A DNA stretch of 19,201 nucleotides from Pseudomonadota bacterium (lineage in GTDB: Bacteria > Bdellovibrionota_C > UBA2361 > OMII01): the NCBI GenBank assembly GCA_027486155.1, contig JAIXPR010000127.1, positions 1-19,201 on the forward strand. The letters are read 5' to 3'. The notes beneath the pieces are model-generated. The model did no database searches and was not told where the DNA came from. It worked only from the letters and a program-made list of their open reading frames with translations. The translations under genes were made by a program, and so were the position numbers. Each line of letters starts with the position of its first letter. The first letter of the stretch is position 1. Below are positions 1-5,992 of the stretch, piece after piece.

Positions 1-680
1 CGAAGCTCATGCAAACGAGGAGAAAGCGAGTAATCGCGCACGATACCGTTCACGACGAGCTCGTTGCCTCCCCACACCATCTGATAGGTCTGCGAATCAG
101 CCTCCCTTTCAGAGCGACGAATGCTCTCAGGAACGATGTCAGTGCCGTAGATATGCTTCTTGTAGTAAGCGTCTAATGCGGCCAGGTAGTGGGGCGAGGA
201 TATCGCTCCGGTACGCGCGCCTTCACGCAACACCATCCTCTGCATGAGAGAAAGTTCCCCAACGAGTCGCTCACCATCAGCTATCCATCGCGGGATATCA
301 ATGGAAACGCTCACAAACAAGAGGCTCGCGACCCGCTCAGGATGCCGTAGCGCGTACTCTCCGATCACCAAACCTCCGAAGGAGTGCCCCAAGAGATGCA
401 TCCTCTCAATCTTGAGTTCGCGTCGAATGTCCTCTAGCTCCGCGACAAAACCCTCGATGGAGAATATCTTTCGCGCCCCTCCACGACGGGAACGACCACA
501 CCCCGCTTGGTCATAGAGAATCACGGGGAGATCGGAGGAGAGCTCCGTGATGGGCTCCAGGTAATGGCTGGTAAATCCAGGCCCGCCGTGCACACAGACT
601 AAGGGCACGCCCCGCTCCTCACCGTGCCACTCATAGAAAACCTCTCCCGCACGCGTTTGTAGATAACCCTCTGTCGACAT
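1..680 (-). CDS. Proline iminopeptidase-type alpha/beta hydrolase (3' end cut by window)
   Basis: This cytoplasmic serine hydrolase probably removes N-terminal proline or other small hydrophobic residues from peptides. Reading from ATG at 680, the protein shows the family oxyanion motif HGGPG at residues 31-35, then YDQAGCGRS at 56-64, and the nucleophile elbow GHSFGG with Ser100. These three in order are typical of the prolyl aminopeptidase branch of alpha/beta hydrolases. About 226 residues are inside the window; the family is usually near 290-310, so the catalytic Asp and His should lie beyond base 1. A purine-rich GGTGGGG lies just before the ATG as a weak ribosome site. The gene is divergent from the one at 823, with a 142-base shared upstream region. 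The family call is firm from motifs; the substrate is inferred, since related hydrolases with the same motifs act on other amides. Confidence 0.88.
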   Translation of the reverse strand, partial: MSTEGYLQTRAGEVFYEWHGEERGVPLVCVHGGPGFTSHYLEPITELSSDLPVILYDQAGCGRSRRGGARKIFSIEGFVAELEDIRRELKIERMHLLGHSFGGLVIGEYALRHPERVASLLFVSVSIDIPRWIADGERLVGELSLMQRMVLREGARTGAISSPHYLAALDAYYKKHIYGTDIVPESIRRSEREADSQTYQMVWGGNELVVNGIVRDYSLSPRLHEL

Positions 681-708
681 GCCGCCCCACCGTGTACCGT
701 CCCTCTAT

Positions 709-737
709 TCGACGATGCTAGATCAATACGTTATATC
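709..737 (+). promoter_or_regulatory. Candidate sigma70-type promoter for the repeat protein gene
   Basis: TCGACG (709-714) and TATATC (732-737) are 17 bases apart, each 4/6 to consensus. Transcription would start near 744. The opposite strand over the same bases reads GATATAAC, which could be a -10 for the divergent hydrolase gene, so the two promoters may overlap. The matches are modest and found by eye. Confidence 0.35.
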
Positions 738-822
738 TACGTGTGTTTTTTAGCTCTCGAAAGTAATGCTTTTTCGTAGCCCATCCGACCTCTAGAAGCG
801 AAGGGGGAAAAGTCCCGCACCT

Positions 823-1818
823 ATGGCACCATTACACAAAGACCTCCATCTTTCCGCCGAATTTCTCGCGTTCTTGCGCGGTGGCTGCTACTCGCAGGTA
901 ATGCTTGAGAGTGCGGCTTCTCGCCTGAGCGCCGCTTTTCTTAAAGAGGACTACGTCGAGGGAGCCCACGAAGCGCTCGACAAGATAGACGGATGGCTCA
1001 AAGAGCTTGAGGATAACATGCCCCTCTTCTCGACCTCGTGGACAACCCCTGACACCTTTGACGCGATCAACGCGATGGGTTTCATGAAGGAGCTCAAGCG
1101 AGATCTTCTCTGGTTCGCCGATCGAGCCGATGCCGCGCTCGTGGTGCCGAATCTCGCTGAGGACAGGCAGTCCACGAAACTTTTAGCCGCTGGAGTACTT
1201 CGGTCGGCCGCGGCTCGATTCTCGTATATCGAGACGCTCAACGAGATCTTTCTTAAACTAAAGGCGCCCGAGCGCGCTCAGCAATTCGCCGCCGAGGCCC
1301 CCGAAGCCAAAGGCTTCCTCCAAACCGCTCACACGATCATCGATATCTTTTCCGATGATAACCCGTATTCCGAAGAGCTCTGCGAACGGTTGAGGATCGA
1401 GGCACTTCTCGTTCCATCCAGCATGCGAGCGTACGCTCACGACGCGCGAGTACTCTTGCATGTGTACTCAAAAGAGTTCACCTACGAGCTCGCGGAGATT
1501 CCGCCAGAGGAGGCTCAGGGGTGGTTTAACATGAAGATACCGGCCGTCGCGGCTGGTTACTGGTATGCGTATCGATTCACGCCGCAAGACTGCGCCCACT
1601 GGGTCTCAGTTGGAATACGGGGAGCTCCGCTTGCCGCCTACTGGAGGCGGGCAGGTTTCGCTCCCGAAGCCGCCGTTCAGTGGATCCAACAAGGGGTCCC
1701 ACCGATAATCGCTGTCGAATGGGCTCGCGCGGGCTTCGATGCCCAGAGGGCGGTTGCAATGCTCCAAAAGGGAATCACCGACCCCAGCAAAGCACCCCGA
1801 AATCGGGATGGGGAATAG
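823..1818 (+). CDS. Hypothetical protein with seven C-terminal 13-residue Trp repeats
   Basis: I do not recognise this 331-residue protein. It has no signal peptide or membrane segment, so it is probably cytoplasmic. Residues 1-226 look all-helical, with many Ala, Leu and Glu. Residues 227-318 are seven back-to-back units of 13 residues (the fourth has 14) with the pattern P-x-x-A-x-x-W-x-x-x-G-[FIV]; APEAAVQWIQQGV and PPIIAVEWARAGF are clear examples. Trp stands at 234, 247, 260, 274, 287 and 300, and Met313 replaces it in the last unit. Such short helical repeats usually build a solenoid used for binding, but that is inference. The ATG at 823 opens the frame. The nearest purine-rich stretch (803-807) is 15 bases away and sits in a possible 4-bp hairpin (805-816), so initiation may be weak. 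The gene stands alone between a divergent hydrolase and the feo operon. Confidence 0.8.
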   Translation: MAPLHKDLHLSAEFLAFLRGGCYSQVMLESAASRLSAAFLKEDYVEGAHEALDKIDGWLKELEDNMPLFSTSWTTPDTFDAINAMGFMKELKRDLLWFADRADAALVVPNLAEDRQSTKLLAAGVLRSAAARFSYIETLNEIFLKLKAPERAQQFAAEAPEAKGFLQTAHTIIDIFSDDNPYSEELCERLRIEALLVPSSMRAYAHDARVLLHVYSKEFTYELAEIPPEEAQGWFNMKIPAVAAGYWYAYRFTPQDCAHWVSVGIRGAPLAAYWRRAGFAPEAAVQWIQQGVPPIIAVEWARAGFDAQRAVAMLQKGITDPSKAPRNRDGE

Positions 1819-1910
1819 TGCCGACACACAGCTAAGCAATTGAAATAGCTATCTTAGAATAACCAAGCAGTTGCTATGCTGCAAAAACATGCGGTTTATA
1901 GAGCGACTAA

Positions 1911-1940
1911 TTGACATAAGGCACAAACGCAGAGTATACG
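1911..1940 (+). promoter_or_regulatory. Probable feo operon promoter
   Basis: A perfect -35 TTGACA at 1911-1916 is followed after 18 bases by TATACG at 1935-1940 (4/6). The predicted start falls near 1947, giving a leader of about 65 bases before feoA. No other equally good pair is seen in the 193-base gap; a second TTGACA at 1975-1980 lacks a matching -10. Confidence 0.55.
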
Positions 1941-1946
1941 AATAAA

Positions 1947-1969
1947 CAGGCGATCGGAGATATCGCCTG
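1947..1969. promoter_or_regulatory. Perfect 8-bp inverted repeat at the feo transcription start (operator or leader hairpin)
   Basis: CAGGCGAT (1947-1954) and ATCGCCTG (1962-1969) are exact inverted copies around a 7-base spacer. The site begins where the promoter at 1911-1940 would start transcription, which is a usual place for a repressor operator. It does not look like the AT-rich Fur box. There is no T-run after it, so it is unlikely to be a terminator. It could equally be a hairpin at the 5' end of the mRNA. Confidence 0.5.
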
Positions 1970-2011
1970 GCGGATTGACATACATATCCGACCTAAACAT
2001 CGGAAGTTGCA

Positions 2012-2275
2012 GTGGAAAATTCGACGGTAACCGTTATCAAGGAAGAGAAAGCGCTCAGCTCAGTTCGAGTCGGCCAAAAGGCTATGATCTCGGCTATCAA
2101 GAGCTGTCCTGCCGAACTCCTCCACAAGCTCGTGTCCATGGGGATCGTTGCAGGCTCGGAGGTAACCGTAACGCAACGTGGATTCTTCGGTTCCCCGATT
2201 AATATTCACCTCCTCGGCTCGGTGCTCTCTCTGCGCAGTGCGGAGGCGGCTCACATCCAAGTGCAGCCTCTGTAG
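2012..2275 (+). CDS. feoA: FeoA, ferrous iron transport accessory protein
   Basis: FeoA is a small cytoplasmic SH3-like protein needed for Fe(II) uptake by FeoB. The 87-residue product has the family core: a helix followed by LLHKLVSMGIVAGSEVTV (residues 38-55), then GFFGSPINIHLLGSVLSLR and a final strand ending in IQVQPL. Length is close to the usual 75-90. The start is GTG at 2012, chosen because GGAAG at 2002-2006 lies five bases upstream. feoB follows after 48 bases on the same strand, so the pair is an operon. Family and role are secure from sequence and context. Confidence 0.93.
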   Translation: MENSTVTVIKEEKALSSVRVGQKAMISAIKSCPAELLHKLVSMGIVAGSEVTVTQRGFFGSPINIHLLGSVLSLRSAEAAHIQVQPL

Positions 2276-2323
2276 TCGCGGATAACCAACGTCGCAGCCC
2301 ATAGGAAGGCTTGCTCACTTGTT

Positions 2324-4300
2324 GTGACAGACATCACCACCACCTTCGACGACAATTGCCCCAAGTCGATAGCTCTTGTCGGTAATCCGAACTGTGGCAA
2401 AACCACACTCTTCAACGGGCTCACAGGTTCTCGATACAAGGTAGCAAACTATCCCGGTGTAACGGTTGAGCGCAAAGAGGGTTCGCTTTCACTTCCTCAC
2501 GGTTCCTGCGCTCGTATCGTGGATCTTCCAGGAACATACGCTCTCGTCGGTTCCTCAGTGGATGAGAAGATCGTTACTCAATTTTTACGAGGGGAGCTCG
2601 CGGGTAACTCAAAGCCGGATCTCATCGTCGCCGTCGTAGACGCTACCAATCTTGAGCGAAACCTCTTTCTCATCTCCGAGCTGATCGATACCGGCTATCC
2701 GATTGTGTTAGCGATTAACATGATGGATGCCGCCGAGCGAGCCGGCATCAAGATATACGCCGAGCTACTCTCCCGCGCGCTCGACCTTCCTGTTGTTCCT
2801 ATTACCGCTCGCTCCAAGTCTGGGTTCCCTTCACTCTTGCAAGCGATTACCAAAGCGCTTGAAACCCCCTCCCCTTCATCAAAGAGACTCGGGTGGATCG
2901 CGCAAGAGCACCCTCTGCGCCGGGCGATCGAGGATCAGAGCCCCCTCGGCCCCGCAAGCTCAGATCCGCATATCATTACCACCATAGGATCGCTTCGCTA
3001 CGCATGGATTCGATCGGTCGTTCGTAAAACGACCTCGCAAAGCTCGAATGATGACATCCCCGTGGTGTCCCCTCTCGATCGACTCTTAACGAGCAGAATC
3101 TGGGGACTCCCCATCATGCTGGGGATATTCGGGCTGATCTTTCAGGCTATCTTTCTCTGGGCGCAACTTCCGATGGAGATAATCTCCGGCGCTGTCGATA
3201 GCTTGAGCGCCTGGGCAACCTCAGCGCTACCACCTGGCATACTTACGAGCCTTATCGCCGAGGGCATTATTCCTGGCGTTGGAAACGTTATCGTCTTCGT
3301 GCCACAGATAGCGATCCTCTTCTTCTGTATCGGCTTTCTTGAGGATTCCGGGTATCTCTCTCGAGCCGCGTTCCTTCTCGATAACTTCATGCGCAAAGTG
3401 GGACTCCAGGGCCGAGCCTTCATCCCTCTCTTAAGCTCCTTCGCGTGCGCCGTCCCTGGCATCCTCTCAACTCGCTCTATTCCTACTCGTTCAGACCGAC
3501 TCGCTACGATCATGATCGCCCCCCTCATGAGCTGCAGCGCTCGACTTCCAGTCTACGCTGTCCTTATCGCCGCGTTTATTCCCCCGACCCTCGTTGGTGG
3601 CTTTGTCTCACTGCAGGGCCTCGTTCTGCTCGGCATGTACCTCCTCGGTGTGGTAGGCGCGTGCGTCGTGGCCTGGGCTCTCAAGAAGTGCCTCTTGTGG
3701 AAGGAATCGTGCTTCTACGTCATGGAGATGCCTCCCCTTCGAAAGCCTATCCTGCGCATCATCCTTCGCGGGGTGTATGACAGCGTAGCCTCGTTCCTCA
3801 AGAACGCCACCACGATCATCCTCGCGTGCTCGATCATCGTGTGGTTCCTCGCGTCATACCCTAAGCCTGAAGCTGGCTATCAAGGAAATCCGGTGCAAGC
3901 GAGCTACGCCGGACAACTTGGCACCGCGATTGAGCCCGCGATCAAACCACTGGGTTTTAATTGGGAGATAGGCATCGCGATACTCTCCTCATTTCCCGCT
4001 CGAGAGGTCTTTGTTACCACGCTGAGTACGATCTACAACATCGGCGACGATGATGATGAACACACTGGCCTTGTGAAAACGCTTCAAGAGAGAAATCAGT
4101 CGGGCCTCTTTTCAACCCTCACAGCACTCTCGCTGATGGTCTTCTACGTTTTCGCCTGTATGTGCATGTCCACACTCGCGGTATGCAAACGAGAAACAGA
4201 CTCGTGGGGATGGACCCTAGGGATGTTTGGGTACATGACCGCGCTCGCGTACGTGGCGTCGTTTGCAGTCTTCCAAGTTGGTAGCTTAATTTTAAAGTAA
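2324..4300 (+). CDS. feoB: FeoB, GTP-dependent ferrous iron permease
   Basis: FeoB imports Fe(II) across the inner membrane. The N-terminal G domain has all motifs: G1 GNPNCGKT at residues 20-27, G2 with Thr47 in YPGVTVE, G3 DLPG at 67-70, G4 NMMD at 132-135 and a G5-like ITARSKSG near 160-167. The membrane part starts near residue 255. It carries the first gate EDSGYLSRAAFLLD...SSFACAVPG with conserved Cys375 and the second gate LMSCSARLPVY with Cys404. The conserved FPAREVFVTTLSTIYN comes next, followed by an acidic DDDDE patch. The length, 658, is shorter than E. coli FeoB (about 770), mainly because the G-domain to membrane linker is short. The start is GTG at 2324; the best ribosome site, AGGAAGG at 2303-2309, is 14 bases away, longer than usual. 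The stop codon abuts the ribosome site of the next small gene. Confidence 0.97.
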   Translation: MTDITTTFDDNCPKSIALVGNPNCGKTTLFNGLTGSRYKVANYPGVTVERKEGSLSLPHGSCARIVDLPGTYALVGSSVDEKIVTQFLRGELAGNSKPDLIVAVVDATNLERNLFLISELIDTGYPIVLAINMMDAAERAGIKIYAELLSRALDLPVVPITARSKSGFPSLLQAITKALETPSPSSKRLGWIAQEHPLRRAIEDQSPLGPASSDPHIITTIGSLRYAWIRSVVRKTTSQSSNDDIPVVSPLDRLLTSRIWGLPIMLGIFGLIFQAIFLWAQLPMEIISGAVDSLSAWATSALPPGILTSLIAEGIIPGVGNVIVFVPQIAILFFCIGFLEDSGYLSRAAFLLDNFMRKVGLQGRAFIPLLSSFACAVPGILSTRSIPTRSDRLATIMIAPLMSCSARLPVYAVLIAAFIPPTLVGGFVSLQGLVLLGMYLLGVVGACVVAWALKKCLLWKESCFYVMEMPPLRKPILRIILRGVYDSVASFLKNATTIILACSIIVWFLASYPKPEAGYQGNPVQASYAGQLGTAIEPAIKPLGFNWEIGIAILSSFPAREVFVTTLSTIYNIGDDDDEHTGLVKTLQERNQSGLFSTLTALSLMVFYVFACMCMSTLAVCKRETDSWGWTLGMFGYMTALAYVASFAVFQVGSLILK

Positions 4301-4313
4301 GGAGAGCACGCAC

Positions 4314-4463
4314 ATGACCCAGACCGTTATCGCAATCCTTATCCTCGCTGTCGCGGTAATCTATGTCGCGCGCAAAACGATCAACGCCATCGCCCCTAAA
4401 AAGACACCGTGTGGATGCAGTGGATGCGGTTGTGGGGGGAAGAAGAAGGCGGAGGAAGCGTAA
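4314..4463 (+). CDS. FeoB-associated Cys-rich single-pass membrane protein
   Basis: This 49-residue gene begins at ATG 4314, eight bases after a strong GGAGAG ribosome site (4301-4306) that touches the feoB stop codon. Residues 4-19 form one hydrophobic membrane segment (TVIAILILAVAVIYVA). It is followed by a basic stretch and the cysteine cluster CGCSGCGC (Cys33, 35, 38, 40), then KKK and an acidic end. This plan (short N-terminal helix, GCxxCxC-type tail, directly after feoB) matches the FeoB-associated Cys-rich membrane protein family. Members are thought to help FeoB, perhaps by handling metal or joining the complex, but their precise role is not established. The cysteines could bind Fe(II) or another soft metal; that is inference. 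It is easily missed because of its size. Confidence 0.9.
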   Translation: MTQTVIAILILAVAVIYVARKTINAIAPKKTPCGCSGCGCGGKKKAEEA

Positions 4464-4500
4464 AGCGCAGGCACGCCACATATCGGACGAGCAGGCGCAC

Positions 4501-4554
4501 GGGAGGGCAGTCATTCCCCCTTCGCTAAAGCTACGGGGGACAAGCCTGACCGCC
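4501..4554. repeat. REP-like composite hairpin, unit 1
   Basis: The unit begins with GGGAGGGC, the head shared with the reverse orientation of the units at 4570-4733, but is longer and differs inside. Outer arms GGCAGTCA (4506-4513) and TGACCGCC (4547-4554) pair at 7 of 8 positions. Inner arms CCCCC (4516-4520) and GGGGG (4535-4539) enclose TTCGCTAAAGCTAC. It lies 37 bases after the last gene of the feo operon and could end or stabilise that transcript. Confidence 0.6.
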
Positions 4555-4569
4555 GAGTGGTTGCGTGAA

Positions 4570-4733
4570 GCGATGATCTTTAGTGATGCGTGACATTCCG
4601 GCGACCAGGAATGGTCGCCTTCCCGACTGGCGGTGAATGGGAGGGCGGTCGTCCTCGACCGCCGCGTCGCATTCAGCGAAATTCGTTTGCGATGCGTGAC
4701 CTTTTCGGCGACCGGGGACGGTCGCCCTCCCGA
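4570..4733. repeat. REP-like repeat cluster: two direct copies and one inverted copy
   Basis: Bases 4570-4626 and 4676-4733 are imperfect direct repeats of about 57 bases that share GATGCGTGAC and a hairpin GGCGACC...GGTCGCC (4600-4606/4613-4619 and 4707-4713/4720-4726), followed by TCCCGA. Between them, 4637-4672 is a copy of the hairpin part in opposite orientation (GGGAGGGC then GGCGGTC...GACCGCC, 4644-4650/4657-4663). Paired base changes keep the stems intact. This alternating arrangement resembles REP/BIME clusters seen between genes in many bacteria. No transposase is nearby. Confidence 0.75.
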
Positions 4734-4880
4734 TGCACGACCTGTGAACAGCGAGCGGGGTGAAAAGCAGCTACGTTGTAGTGGTAGGGGAAGTAAGAAG
4801 AGTCTCACAAGACCGAAATACGTTAACCTTGATGAACAAGAGTTAGCGGACCCGGACTCATGAAACTCAACTGTAGTGGA

Positions 4881-5240
4881 TTACTTGATCATCGCTGCCC
4901 TGAGTTTGCTCTCATCGAGAGATTGCAAAATAAGGGGATGACTCTCAAGAAAATCCTCAAGCGCGGTCATGTTGCGGCTCAAAAGCAGCTTCACCCGAGA
5001 GGGGTTTAACCGAATTGAAGCTTCAACGCGAGGTACCCGAAAGTAAACTCGCCCGGCAGAATCCCGGTGGATCCTGACCAAACCATCCGAGAATGAATCT
5101 CGGTATTCGATGGCCCGGCCTCCGCGAAAATGTTGGTCATCCAAGACTTTCATCACCAGTTCGGCGATGCTTTTGGCTGACTTTTTCGTGACGACGGGAC
5201 CGACGCGCGGCCTTTGCTGTTTGACGACTGACGTTCTCAT
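4881..5240 (-). CDS. Small hypothetical protein downstream of an attenuator-like leader
   Basis: I do not recognise this gene. From ATG 5240 the product has 119 residues. It has a basic N-terminus (KQQRPR), a helical stretch ending LVMKVLDDQHF, a strand-rich middle (AIEYRDSFSDGLVRIHRDSAGRVYFRVPRVEASIRL) and a helical tail (LLLSRNMTALEDFLESHPLIL). There are no membrane segments. The frame stays open up to ATG 5291, which would add 17 residues. That longer start lies inside the leader stem-loop and the added bases include a terminator-like hairpin, so I prefer 5240. Neither start has a good ribosome site; TATACA just upstream of 5240 could be a -10 for a nearly leaderless mRNA. The frame could be chance, but the protein has a normal composition. 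Confidence 0.45.
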   Translation of the reverse strand: MRTSVVKQQRPRVGPVVTKKSAKSIAELVMKVLDDQHFRGGRAIEYRDSFSDGLVRIHRDSAGRVYFRVPRVEASIRLNPSRVKLLLSRNMTALEDFLESHPLILQSLDESKLRAAMIK

Positions 5241-5250
5241 GTATGTATAG

Positions 5251-5260
5251 GTTACGTAAC
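5251..5260. promoter_or_regulatory. 10-bp perfect palindrome GTTACGTAAC
   Basis: GTTACGTAAC is its own reverse complement and lies 10 bases upstream of the ATG at 5240, next to the TATACA on the minus strand. It could be an operator half-pair for a dimeric regulator. A 10-bp palindrome may also be chance; only the crowded context makes it worth recording. Confidence 0.3.
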
Positions 5261-5263
5261 TGG

Positions 5264-5282
5264 AAAAAACCCAACCGTGGGT
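5264..5282 (-). terminator. Intrinsic terminator-like hairpin in the leader of the small gene
   Basis: On the minus strand ACCCA, CGGT, TGGGT is followed directly by a run of Ts (the plus strand has AAAAAA at 5264-5269; stem arms are 5278-5282 and 5269-5273). The stem is short (5 bp) but GC-rich with a tetraloop and a proper U tail. It shares three bases with the outer stem of the structure at 5280-5326, so the two cannot form together. Confidence 0.45.
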
Positions 5283-5326
5283 AGTCTCCATTCAGAGACG
5301 CTTGCGTCTCTCAAGGGGAAACTACC
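5280..5326 (-). ncRNA. Two-part stem-loop, candidate anti-terminator leader RNA
   Basis: Outer arms 5280-5289 and 5317-5326 pair over 10 bp. In the minus-strand RNA every position pairs, one as G-U; in plus-strand RNA the same position is a C-A clash, which favours function on the minus strand. Inside, AGAGACGC (5294-5301) and GCGTCTCT (5304-5311) are perfect inverted copies, closing as 7 bp with a CAAG tetraloop. Small internal loops separate the two stems. It lies directly 5' of the terminator-like hairpin at 5264-5282. It does not match a riboswitch class I know. Confidence 0.5.
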
Positions 5327-5607
5327 TCATTAAAACCGTATGATTTCGATCGTTGTGAGTCCTCGTCGCAACTCGTGAAGACTGGAGTGGCGCACATAAA
5401 CCGCCCTGGCTCCGAACTCCGATGAGGACTCAGTGTGTGTTGCTCGTATAGCGATGTGAAAGAGCGAGCCACAAGAACGGCCCTACAGGGGATCGTTATC
5501 CTTGTCGCAGTCGTTTAGGTTACCAAAGAGATGGGGTCGTGGCCAAGAAAAAACTGGCCAGATAGTCATTTGACTGCGGTATCACATTCTCGCCAACGGA
5601 GGGCGAC
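5327..5607. other. Non-coding interval with scattered inverted repeats
   Basis: I find no credible gene here. Seen by eye: TGAGTCCTC (5356-5364) with its exact inverse GAGGACTCA (5424-5432) around a 59-base loop; TGGCCA at 5540-5545 and 5555-5560 around an A-rich loop; and TCGCC...GGCGA around 5591-5605 just after the rhodanese stop codon, a weak terminator candidate without a U tail. Confidence 0.5.
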
Positions 5608-5940
5608 TTAGTACTTTCTAAAAGAAGGGTCGACATCATCGGACCATCGGAGCATCCCACCAGCGAGATTGGAGACCGTTGTGTAACCGTGTCGTCCCAC
5701 GAGCTCTCGCGCGACCCAATCGCTGCGCCCACCGCTGCGGCAGTACACAACAACCTCTTTATCTTTTGGAATTCTCTGAAGATTCAGCACCACCGTATCC
5801 TTCGGTATCAGCTCCCCTCCGATATTGCAGATGTCTCGTTCATGCGGTTCACGCACATCGAGCAGAAAGAGGTCTTCGCCCGCGTCGAGACGAGCCTTTA
5901 GTTCCTGCGGAGATAGTTGGGGGATGACTGGTGTCGACAT
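5608..5940 (-). CDS. Single-domain rhodanese-like sulfurtransferase
   Basis: This is a small cytoplasmic rhodanese (GlpE-like) that would carry a persulfide on its catalytic cysteine and pass sulfur to an acceptor. The 110-residue protein has the N-terminal LLDVREPHE (residues 26-34, the usual CH2A region), the active loop YCRSGGRS with Cys67, and the closing NLAGGMLRW. Length and domain order match one-domain rhodaneses. The ATG at 5940 is preceded by GAGG with a good 8-base gap. It follows nadD by 52 bases on the same strand and is probably co-transcribed with nadE-nadD, though TATTAT in that gap may be the -10 of its own promoter. The physiological acceptor is unknown; nothing links it directly to NAD synthesis. 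Confidence 0.93.
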   Translation of the reverse strand: MSTPVIPQLSPQELKARLDAGEDLFLLDVREPHERDICNIGGELIPKDTVVLNLQRIPKDKEVVVYCRSGGRSDWVARELVGRHGYTTVSNLAGGMLRWSDDVDPSFRKY

Positions 5941-5992
5941 CTGTTTTCCTCAGTTCGAAAGAGATCAGATAATACGCAAAAAGCGCGTTTGG

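Larger units (their letters stand above)
4464..4880. other. Non-coding interval between the feo operon and the small hypothetical gene
   Basis: Apart from the repeat units at 4501-4733 I see no gene here. Open frames in this stretch on either strand run straight through the hairpin repeats and lack ribosome sites. Bases 4734-4880 show no recognisable feature, and no clear T-rich terminator follows either converging gene, so the repeat hairpins may serve that purpose. Confidence 0.6.

Noticed and set aside
1797..1818. CCCCGAAATCGGG near the end of the repeat-protein gene as a terminator
   Set aside because: It is inside the coding region, leaves an impossible two-base loop at full pairing, and no T-run follows.
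4119..4808. Open frame of 229 codons on the minus strand
   Set aside because: It runs antisense through the 3' end of feoB, the Cys-rich gene and the REP-like hairpins; its composition is Arg/Ser-rich and there is no ribosome site.
5415..5470. CCGATGAG followed later by GTGAAAG, reminiscent of a hammerhead ribozyme core
   Set aside because: The core should read CTGATGA with stem II closing directly before GAAA; neither the exact core nor the pairing fits.
5540..5560. TGGCCA-N9-TGGCCA as a terminator of the rhodanese transcript
   Set aside because: A 6-bp stem with a U-rich loop but no U tail on the minus strand; too weak to call.
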